From the NCBI GenBank assembly GCA_019638615.1, contig JAHBTL010000038.1, positions 1 through 64,000 of the forward strand: 64,000 nucleotides of DNA, written 5' to 3'. The translations under genes and the position numbers were made by a program. Positions 20,669 to 27,605 of the stretch are shown one piece after another. Source of the DNA: Chitinophagaceae bacterium. GTDB taxonomy: Bacteria; Bacteroidota; Bacteroidia; Chitinophagales; Chitinophagaceae. Position 1 is the first letter of the stretch, and every line of letters starts with the position of its first letter. The notes beneath the pieces are model-generated. The model ran no database searches and had not been told where the DNA came from. It was given only the letters and a program-made list of their open reading frames with translations.

Positions 20669-22138
20669 ATGAATGCAAACAATATGCATCTGCTGAATAT
20701 AGAATCAGAAATTGGTACACTGCGCCGTGTTCTTGTTCACACTCCGGACAGCGGGCTTGGAAAAGTCATACCTTCCAAGGCGCAGGACTGGCTGTTTGAG
20801 GATATTGTGCATCTTGACACCATAAGAAAGAACGAATACGATTACTATACAAAGCTTTTATTGTATTTCCTGGATCCTTCCAAAATCAAAGGAAAGCTTG
20901 CCGCCATAGATGATCCGCACAATAACCGGAACTTTTACAAGCCCGAGCACCCCGATTTTTTCAGGTCGGACAAAGTAGTTGAATTACAATTTTTGCTGGC
21001 GGAAATCTTATCAGATCCGGGTATTAAAGAAAAGCTTTCAGCATCGGTTTGTGCCATTGAAAACTGCACCTATCATACGCAAAAAAAGCTGGCGGTGCTG
21101 GAACCGGCCATACTGGCAAAGGTTTTTATAACAGGTACGCTTCCCGATAAAACAATGCTCTTCCCTCCTATTCCTAATTTTATTTTTACGCGGGATATAG
21201 GCATTGTTATTAAAAACCACATCCTCCTGAACAAACCTGCAAAAAAAGCAAGGATCAGGGAAGCGCTGCTGGCCAAATACATTTTTTTTAATCACCCCTT
21301 ATTCGAAACGTATCAAAACAACATCATCGAACTGACAGATACACACCAATATTTTTTAATGCCTAAAGACGGCGAAGAAAAAAAAGTAACGCTGGAAGGC
21401 GGCGATGTAATGGTAGTAAGCAGGGATCACTTGCTGGTAGGGGTAAGCGAACGCACCAGCGTGGAAGCAGCCCAGCAGGTGATTAATACCCTGTTTGAAA
21501 AAGGGCTGATGAAGAAAATAAGTGTAGTAAAAATTCCCCGGAAGCGGGACTATATGCACATTGATACTGTTTTTACCCAGGTAAAGAAAAACACATGGGT
21601 ACTACTGGGCGCCTTTTCAAAGAAGAATGTGCGCAATGAACATTCAGACCACCTGCAACACATACTGGACGCACCCCGCAAGGACGAAAGGCTGAGCATT
21701 ATACAATTTAACCGAAACAATATCGGTAAGCCGGTATACATGGACAACCTGGAAGACCTGTTGATGGATATCAGCGTAAATGACTGGCAATGCAGGGAAC
21801 CTGTGCATTTTGTTTATTCGGGCAACAACCGTTTTCCTTACGATGCGAGAGAGCAATGGACGGACTCCTGCAACCTGCTTGCTTTAAAAGAAGGGGTGAT
21901 CCTGGGATACGACAGGAATGATAAAACAACAGAAGCTTTCAGGGAACATGGATTTTCCGTAGTGCATGCAAAAGACCTGATCCAGGATCTTGAACAAGGC
22001 AGGGTATCTGCCGGATCTATCAGCGATACGCTCATCCTTATGCCTTCGGCAGAGCTTTCCCGCGCACGTGGCGGTTTTCATTGCATGAGCATGCCGTTGC
22101 TGAGAGAAGATGTTGCTGGCATAGGATGTAAGATTTGA
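20669..22138 (+). CDS. Arginine deiminase-like amidinotransferase-family hydrolase
   Basis: This 489-aa cytoplasmic member of the guanidino-group-modifying (pentein) superfamily has the arginine deiminase landmarks in order: TLRRVLVHTPDSGLGKVIPS at the N-terminus, FTRDIGIVI near 174, LEGGDVMVVSRDHLLVGVSERTS near 243-265, MHIDTVFT near 297, and the nucleophile loop RGGFHCMSMP with Cys472. The expected reaction is arginine to citrulline and ammonia. It is longer than classical ArcA (about 410 aa), with extra sequence in the N-terminal half, so substrate identity needs testing. The CtlX-like gene follows 137 nt downstream on the same strand. No carbamate kinase or ornithine carbamoyltransferase is in the window. 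Confidence 0.8.
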   Translation: MNANNMHLLNIESEIGTLRRVLVHTPDSGLGKVIPSKAQDWLFEDIVHLDTIRKNEYDYYTKLLLYFLDPSKIKGKLAAIDDPHNNRNFYKPEHPDFFRSDKVVELQFLLAEILSDPGIKEKLSASVCAIENCTYHTQKKLAVLEPAILAKVFITGTLPDKTMLFPPIPNFIFTRDIGIVIKNHILLNKPAKKARIREALLAKYIFFNHPLFETYQNNIIELTDTHQYFLMPKDGEEKKVTLEGGDVMVVSRDHLLVGVSERTSVEAAQQVINTLFEKGLMKKISVVKIPRKRDYMHIDTVFTQVKKNTWVLLGAFSKKNVRNEHSDHLQHILDAPRKDERLSIIQFNRNNIGKPVYMDNLEDLLMDISVNDWQCREPVHFVYSGNNRFPYDAREQWTDSCNLLALKEGVILGYDRNDKTTEAFREHGFSVVHAKDLIQDLEQGRVSAGSISDTLILMPSAELSRARGGFHCMSMPLLREDVAGIGCKI

Positions 22139-22275
22139 GATTAGATATTTGAAATTGGATTGCAATATCTAATATCTGGCATCTCCAGGATGGGAGTAAT
22201 ATCAAATATCAAATTTCAAATTTCATATAACAAAAGCTGTTTGCTCATAGCTGACGGCTGTTTTCAAATTTTCCC

Positions 22276-23178
22276 ATGCAAACCACATCCCAGCTTTTAA
22301 TGATCCGGCCGGTGAGCTTCGGCTTTAATGCTGAAACAGCAGTAAACAATGCCTTCCAGGTGGCGGGAAAAGAAGATAATGCACAACAGCAGGCGTTACA
22401 GGAATTTGAAAGCATGGCAGCATTGCTTCAGTCGAAGGATATTTCGGTAACCGTTATCAGCGACACGCCGGTACCTTATACTCCAGACTCCATATTTCCC
22501 AATAACTGGATATCTTTTCATCACGATCACACTATCTGTCTCTACCCTATGTTTGCGCCGAACCGGAGACTTGAACGCAACCCTGCGCTGATAAAACAAA
22601 TACAGCAGCAATTCAATATTCAGCAGGTCATTGATTTCAGCGATTACGAAAGCAAGTCGCTTTTCCTGGAAGGAACGGGAAGCATGGTGCTCGACCGGGA
22701 TAACAGGATTGCGTATGCCTGTCTTTCGGATCGTACGCACATTGAAGTGCTGGATGCATTCTGCCGGCGTATGAATTATATTCCTGTTGCTTTCAGGGCA
22801 ACAGACAAGGCGGACAACCCCATTTATCATACGAATGTAATGATGTGCATAGCTGAGCAATACGCGGTTATTTGCCTTGAAAGTATAAAAGCCGTTTCTC
22901 AAAGAAAAAATATTATCCATGCCATCAGCGGTTCGGGAAAAGAGATCATCCGTATTTCGCACGAACAGATGAACCAGTTTGCAGGCAATATGCTGCAGGT
23001 AAAAAATACGGAGGGTGAAAGATTTCTTGTCATGTCTACCCGGGCCTGTCAATCGCTGAGCGCTTACCAAATAAAAAAACTCAAAAAATACAATACAATC
23101 ATTCATGCACCGCTTAATACTATAGAAAACAACGGAGGAGGCAGCGCCAGGTGTATGATAGCGGAAGTATTTGTGTAA
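22276..23178 (+). CDS. ctlX: CtlX/DDAH-like citrulline or methylarginine hydrolase
   Basis: The product is a 300-aa pentein-fold hydrolase. Characteristic motifs are LMIRPVSFGFNAETA at the N-terminus, the SIFPNNWISFHHD loop near 72-84, MFAPNRRLER near 92-101, FLEGTGSMVLDR near 132-143, HTNVMMCI near 178 and the C-terminal nucleophile loop NNGGGSARCMIAEV with Cys293. This matches the citrulline-utilization hydrolase CtlX and eukaryote-type dimethylarginine dimethylaminohydrolase group; known relatives act on citrulline or methylated arginines. Its partner upstream is arginine-deiminase-like, so the two could act in sequence on arginine. The symbol is assigned by family resemblance only. Confidence 0.75.
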   Translation: MQTTSQLLMIRPVSFGFNAETAVNNAFQVAGKEDNAQQQALQEFESMAALLQSKDISVTVISDTPVPYTPDSIFPNNWISFHHDHTICLYPMFAPNRRLERNPALIKQIQQQFNIQQVIDFSDYESKSLFLEGTGSMVLDRDNRIAYACLSDRTHIEVLDAFCRRMNYIPVAFRATDKADNPIYHTNVMMCIAEQYAVICLESIKAVSQRKNIIHAISGSGKEIIRISHEQMNQFAGNMLQVKNTEGERFLVMSTRACQSLSAYQIKKLKKYNTIIHAPLNTIENNGGGSARCMIAEVFV

Positions 23179-23199
23179 ATTTTTCTTTTTCCGGTAAGC

Positions 23200-24096
23200 C
23201 TACTTCCCACCGAGCATCTGCTTCATACCTTCTGTAAAACTGATGGGCTGATAACCCAGCTCTTTTTCCGCTTTGTCAATTATAAACCCGGTTTTAAGCG
23301 GACGTTGTGCCGGCTGACTAAAAACAGAAGCGTCTACTTTTTCCATCAGGTCTTTGTTTAAATGAAAGTAGTCCGCTACCTGCAGCGCCATTTCATAAGG
23401 CGTAAAAACTTCTTTTCCTGAAATGTGGAATATGCCCCGTGCATTTTTTTCAATTACCAGCCTGATGCCATCGGACAGATCTCCCACATACGTAGGGGTA
23501 CGCACCTGGTCGCTGACCACCTTTATCGGGTTTCCTTTCTCCAGGTTATCTTTTACCCAGGTTACTACATTGCTGCGCGTGCCCACCAGTATATTTCCAT
23601 ATACCAGCACCGTTCTCACAATCGCCCAGTCTTTCAGCGCATTTTTCACCATCTCTTCGGCTTCCAGCTTCGACTGTCCATAATAATTGACAGGATCAGG
23701 AATATCATCTTCCCTGTAAGGTCCCTCCTTTCCGTTAAAAACAAAATCGGTGGATATGTATATCATCCTGGCATGGACCGATGCGGCAGCTTCGCATAAA
23801 AATTTTGTGGCATCTACATTGGTAAGCCTGCATGCCTCTTTGTCCAGCTCGCATGTATCCGGCTGGGCCATGGCGGCGGCATGCACAATCACATCGGGCG
23901 CCGTGCCTGATATTAACTGCCATACGGCCTGCTTGTCAGTAATATCCACATCCTTATACAAAGCACCCGGGAGTTTTTCGATCTCTAACCTGCACTTACC
24001 CCGTCCCGTTGCTACCACAGTATGTGCTGCAAGAGCAAGATCGCGCACCAGGTACTGACCTAACAAACCATTGCTTCCTGTAACTAATATTTTCAT
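23200..24096 (-). CDS. SDR-family dTDP-4-dehydrorhamnose reductase-like protein
   Basis: The product is 298 aa starting at the ATG at 24096; an upstream TTG adds three unlikely residues. The Rossmann motif is GSNGLLGQYLV near residues 7-17, and the catalytic YxxxK is YYGQSKLEAEE near 139-149 with STDFVFNG before it, as in RfbD/RmlD. RfbD-type enzymes reduce dTDP-4-keto-L-rhamnose with NAD(P)H; many unlinked homologues act on other sugars or in methionine adenosyltransferase complexes. No rfbABC genes are nearby, so the substrate is unknown. The gene is divergent from pfkA and converges on ctlX with a 21-nt gap. Confidence 0.8.
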   Translation of the reverse strand: MKILVTGSNGLLGQYLVRDLALAAHTVVATGRGKCRLEIEKLPGALYKDVDITDKQAVWQLISGTAPDVIVHAAAMAQPDTCELDKEACRLTNVDATKFLCEAAASVHARMIYISTDFVFNGKEGPYREDDIPDPVNYYGQSKLEAEEMVKNALKDWAIVRTVLVYGNILVGTRSNVVTWVKDNLEKGNPIKVVSDQVRTPTYVGDLSDGIRLVIEKNARGIFHISGKEVFTPYEMALQVADYFHLNKDLMEKVDASVFSQPAQRPLKTGFIIDKAEKELGYQPISFTEGMKQMLGGK

Positions 24097-24152
24097 TAAA
24101 AACAACTTATGTAAAGCGCCAATTTACGAAATCATTAAACCTCAATCTAAAA

Positions 24153-24182
24153 TTGGGAAATGATTGTAATTCTGTACTTTTG
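24153..24182 (+). promoter_or_regulatory. Predicted pfkA-pyk promoter
   Basis: TTGG at 24153-24156 and TACTTTTG at 24175-24182 are 19 nt apart (TTG end to TA start), an excellent fit to the Bacteroidota -33/-7 consensus. A leader of about 85 nt precedes the pfkA ATG. Confidence 0.75.
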
Positions 24183-24273
24183 GCGCTTAAAAAAGATATT
24201 ATATTTTTTTCTCAACAATTGCACAGGCCCTCTGAATGATTTTTAATAATCATTTCTGATAAGTTTTAAACGA

Positions 24274-25260
24274 ATGGAAAGTAAAGTATCTAAAATCGGA
24301 GTATTGACTTCCGGAGGTGATGCGCCCGGAATGAATGCGGCTATCCGCGCTGTTGTACGTACCGGCATTTATTATGGGTTGGATGTTTTTGGCATTATGC
24401 GCGGTTATACCGGTATGATAGAAAATGATATTTTCAGAATGGAATCTAAAAGCGTGGCCAATATCATCCAGCGTGGAGGAACTATTTTAAAAACAGCCCG
24501 TTGCAAAGAGTTTTTCGAGCCTGAGGGGCGAAAAAAAGCATATGAGAACTTAAAGAGGCTGGGGATTAACGGATTGGTAGTAATCGGTGGCGACGGATCC
24601 TTCAGGGGAGCGCAAAAATTTTCAACAGAATTTGACATCCCGTGTATAGGGTTGCCCGGAACCATTGATAAAGATATGGCCGGAACCGATTTCACTATTG
24701 GTTTTGATACCGCTGTAAATACAGCGATCAGCGCGATTGATAAAATAAGAGATACTGCGGATGCCCATGACCGGCTTTTTATTATTGAAGTAATGGGAAG
24801 GGATTCAGGATACATTGCTTTGCACAGCGGCATTGGTACGGGTGCCGAAAATATCCTGATTCCTGAGTATAAAACCAACATAGAGGAGGTGGTTGAACGT
24901 TTGCAGGAAAAAGAAAAAAGAAAAAAGCTGGTTAACCTGCTGGTAGTAGCCGAAGGAGATGAGTTTGGCGGAGCCAATGAAGTGGCCAAAGCCATAAAAG
25001 CCAGGATGCCCAACGCAGATATCAAAGTTTGTATATTGGGGCATATTCAACGTGGCGGAGCGCCATCCAGCATTGACAGGCTGATAGCCAGCCGCCTGGG
25101 TTATGCAGCCGTGGAATGTCTTATCAAAGGCGATAAAGTGAACACCATGATCGGTGTGGTGAATAATCATTTACACTATACTCCGCTGAACGAGGCGGTA
25201 AAAGAAACGCAAACGATCGATCCTGAATGGCTGAAAATAGTGAAAATACTGGCATCTTAA
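24274..25260 (+). CDS. pfkA: ATP-dependent 6-phosphofructokinase
   Basis: This 328-aa enzyme phosphorylates fructose 6-phosphate to fructose 1,6-bisphosphate in glycolysis. Visible motifs are GVLTSGGDAPGMNAAIRAVVR (ATP site), IGGDGSFRGA near 107-116, LPGTIDKD (T130, D132, D134, with D132 the expected catalytic base), MGRDSGYIAL and the C-terminal GHIQRGG. The glycines of GGDGS and PGT match ATP- rather than PPi-dependent enzymes. One oddity is lysine at position 133, where most PfkA proteins have asparagine (TIDND). The pyk gene follows after 70 nt with no terminator, so the pair is probably one operon. Confidence 0.95.
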   Translation: MESKVSKIGVLTSGGDAPGMNAAIRAVVRTGIYYGLDVFGIMRGYTGMIENDIFRMESKSVANIIQRGGTILKTARCKEFFEPEGRKKAYENLKRLGINGLVVIGGDGSFRGAQKFSTEFDIPCIGLPGTIDKDMAGTDFTIGFDTAVNTAISAIDKIRDTADAHDRLFIIEVMGRDSGYIALHSGIGTGAENILIPEYKTNIEEVVERLQEKEKRKKLVNLLVVAEGDEFGGANEVAKAIKARMPNADIKVCILGHIQRGGAPSSIDRLIASRLGYAAVECLIKGDKVNTMIGVVNNHLHYTPLNEAVKETQTIDPEWLKIVKILAS

Positions 25261-25330
25261 TGCTATTCTTGCTGTTCGACCATTTTGTTAATTTCTTAAA
25301 GATTAATTTTTCCCGTTTTAAAAAATATTT

Positions 25331-26824
25331 ATGTCAAAAAGCATTTCCAAATACCTGCATGAAGAAATGGATAAGCAAGCCGGGCTTGAACACGCTTTCC
25401 ATCGTACCAAGATTGTCGCCACGGTTGGCCCCTCTTCAGATACTTACGAGAAATTACTGGAACTAACCAAAGCCGGCGTAAACGTATTCCGGCTTAATTT
25501 TTCGCATGGAACGCATGAAGACAAGCTTAAGATCATCAACTTTATTCAGCAGATCAATGTAACAGAACCTTATAACATCAGTATACTTGGCGATTTACAG
25601 GGCCCTAAGCTGCGGGTGGGAGACATTGAGAACGGCTCTATACCCCTGGTGCCCGGTGACATTCTAACCTTCACCAACGAAAAATGCATCGGCTCCAAGG
25701 AAAAGAAGATTTATGTGTCGTATCCCAACCTCGCGGGAGACGTGGAAATAGGCAATAAAATTTTGATCGACGACGGGAAACTGGAAGTAGAAGTAGTAGA
25801 GATTACCAAAGACAGCGATGTAAAGGTGCGGGTAACAATGCCGGGTATTTTGTTGCCTAAAAAAGGAGTAAACCTTCCTGACACTAAAATATCCCTGCCG
25901 GCGCTTACAGAAAAAGACCTGGCGGATCTTGACTTTATGATTAAGCATAAAGTTGACTGGATAGCCCTGTCTTTCGTAAGAAAAGTGGATGACATTAAAA
26001 TATTAAAGAAAATTTTGCAGGAGCACCAAAGCAAGAGTAAGGTAATGGCAAAAATTGAAATGCCGGAAGCCCTGACCAATCTTCGCGAAATTATTCTTGA
26101 ATCGGATGGCGTAATGGTGGCCCGCGGCGACCTGGGAGTAGAGCTTCCGGTTGAACAGGTGCCGCTTATTCAGAAAGATATTGTTCGCAAATGTATACAT
26201 CGTGGCAAGCCTGTAATAGTAGCTACCCAGATGATGGAAAGCATGATGGACCGTATCAAACCTAACCGCAGCGAAATTACCGATGTGGCGAATGCGGTAC
26301 TCGATGGCGCCGATGCGGTAATGCTGAGCGGGGAAACGGCGATGGGGCAACACCCCGTTCTGGTTGTACAAACCATGCGTAAGATCATTCTTGAAGTGGA
26401 AAAGAAAGAATACGGCTATAACCGGGAAGATGATTTGAAACCGCAGGCGCATTCCCCCTCTTTTCACAGCGATGCTATTTGCTACAATGCCTGTAAAATT
26501 GCGCAGGATGTGAATGCAGATGCGATCCTGGCGATGACGCAAAGCGGTTATACGGCCTGGGTGGTAAGCAGCTATCGTCCCAGGTCGCCATTGTATATCT
26601 TCACAAAAGAAAAAACACTGGTCAACCAGTTAAGCCTGAGCTGGGGTGTACGGGCATTTTTTTATAACGAAGAGGAAAGCATTGACCAGATCATTTTTGA
26701 CCAGATACAAATTTTAAAAGGCAGGGGTTTTCTCAAATCCGGAGATACGGTAGTAAGCACCGGAAGCATCCCTGTTCATCTTCATTTGCCCACCAACCTG
26801 CTGAAGATAACCAAAATTGAATAA
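25331..26824 (+). CDS. pyk: Pyruvate kinase
   Basis: This 497-aa glycolytic enzyme converts phosphoenolpyruvate and ADP to pyruvate and ATP. Motifs in order are KIVATVGPSS near 20, FRLNFSHGTHEDK near 50, GDLQGPKLRVG, the signature KIEMPEALTNLREI with the catalytic lysine, VARGDLGVELP, VATQMMESM and GADAVMLSGETAMG. The C-terminal domain (about 375-497) is complete. The start MSKSISKYLHEEMDKQAG fits a conserved N-terminal helix. It is co-directional with pfkA and likely transcribed from the promoter at 24153-24182. Confidence 0.96.
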   Translation: MSKSISKYLHEEMDKQAGLEHAFHRTKIVATVGPSSDTYEKLLELTKAGVNVFRLNFSHGTHEDKLKIINFIQQINVTEPYNISILGDLQGPKLRVGDIENGSIPLVPGDILTFTNEKCIGSKEKKIYVSYPNLAGDVEIGNKILIDDGKLEVEVVEITKDSDVKVRVTMPGILLPKKGVNLPDTKISLPALTEKDLADLDFMIKHKVDWIALSFVRKVDDIKILKKILQEHQSKSKVMAKIEMPEALTNLREIILESDGVMVARGDLGVELPVEQVPLIQKDIVRKCIHRGKPVIVATQMMESMMDRIKPNRSEITDVANAVLDGADAVMLSGETAMGQHPVLVVQTMRKIILEVEKKEYGYNREDDLKPQAHSPSFHSDAICYNACKIAQDVNADAILAMTQSGYTAWVVSSYRPRSPLYIFTKEKTLVNQLSLSWGVRAFFYNEEESIDQIIFDQIQILKGRGFLKSGDTVVSTGSIPVHLHLPTNLLKITKIE

Positions 26825-27239
26825 GCATGCTTTGCACAGGTTGATCTGTTTTCTTCATACAATGCTTTTTACGCCATAGCTACAGACCATTTTTGCACGG
26901 GTAGCACCTATGGTGCATTGGAGCCTTATTGTATTATTTCTACCAACGGGTAGCCTCTATGAGATATACTAATAGCTTGGTTTTTGTCCGCCGCGGCGGG
27001 CAATCCGTTTGTAACATTGATAGTCCCCTACTTGCCTGCTGCGCCGTAGGTGCAGTACTCTTACCCGGGTGTGGAAAATCCCGGTCAGGCACTTGCCAAA
27101 TTGTTTTTTTCACCGGTGTATATATCCCTTTTGTAATTATTGTTTATTAGCGAGACTTGTCCGCCGAAGGGAATGCCTTTACTCTGCTTTCAGGAAATGC
27201 TGTGCATATAATACATTTGCAGTAATTACAAAACAATAT
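26825..27239. other. Gene-free gap with dispersed palindromic repeats
   Basis: No gene is convincing here. The gap carries GGGTAGCACCTATGGTGCA (26899-26917) and CTGCTGCGCCGTAGGTGCAG (27036-27055), identical to units at 20.4 kb. CCGTTTGTAACA near 27005 also appears inverted near 20440. A TACATTTG box at 27212-27219 may be the -7 element of the next gene. Confidence 0.55.
26899..27055. repeat. Dispersed repeat pair, copy 2
   Basis: The same 19- and 20-nt palindromic units as at 20373-20420 occur here, with a 118-nt spacer between them and swapped order. That suggests two independently mobile short units rather than one block. Confidence 0.6.
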
Positions 27240-27569
27240 ATGCGCACCATTTTTTTGTTGTTGTTCTCCAATATTTTCATGACGTTTGCCTGGTACGGGC
27301 ATCTCAAGCATCAGCATGTTCCGCTATGGAAAGCGATATTGATAAGCTGGGGAATTGCTTTCTTTGAGTACTGCCTGCAGGTACCGGCAAACAGGCTGGG
27401 TTATACTACAGGCTTCAGCGCTTTTCAACTGAAAATTATACAGGAAGCGATTACACTGGTGGTTTTTGTGGCTTTTTCAATATGGTATCTGCAGGAACCT
27501 TTTCACTGGAAATACATTATCAGCTGTGTATTTTTAATGGGGGCAGTGTATTTTGCCTTCATTAAATAG
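27240..27569 (+). CDS. DUF486 (DMT-superfamily) small membrane protein
   Basis: This 109-aa inner-membrane protein has four hydrophobic helices: about 1-20 TIFLLLFSNIFMTFAWYGHL, 30-45, 65-85 and 88-106. The ATG at 27240 is chosen because the upstream extension is not hydrophobic and reads through a repeat region. It is the usual length of DUF486 proteins (about 110 aa), which belong to the drug/metabolite transporter superfamily. The FEYCLQVPANRLGY motif is typical. Substrate is unknown. It is monocistronic and converges on the FAD/Fe-S oxidoreductase gene. Confidence 0.85.
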   Translation: MRTIFLLLFSNIFMTFAWYGHLKHQHVPLWKAILISWGIAFFEYCLQVPANRLGYTTGFSAFQLKIIQEAITLVVFVAFSIWYLQEPFHWKYIISCVFLMGAVYFAFIK

Positions 27570-27605
27570 GACGAATAACGGCGCTGAGTAAACAGCCAAC
27601 GCTTC

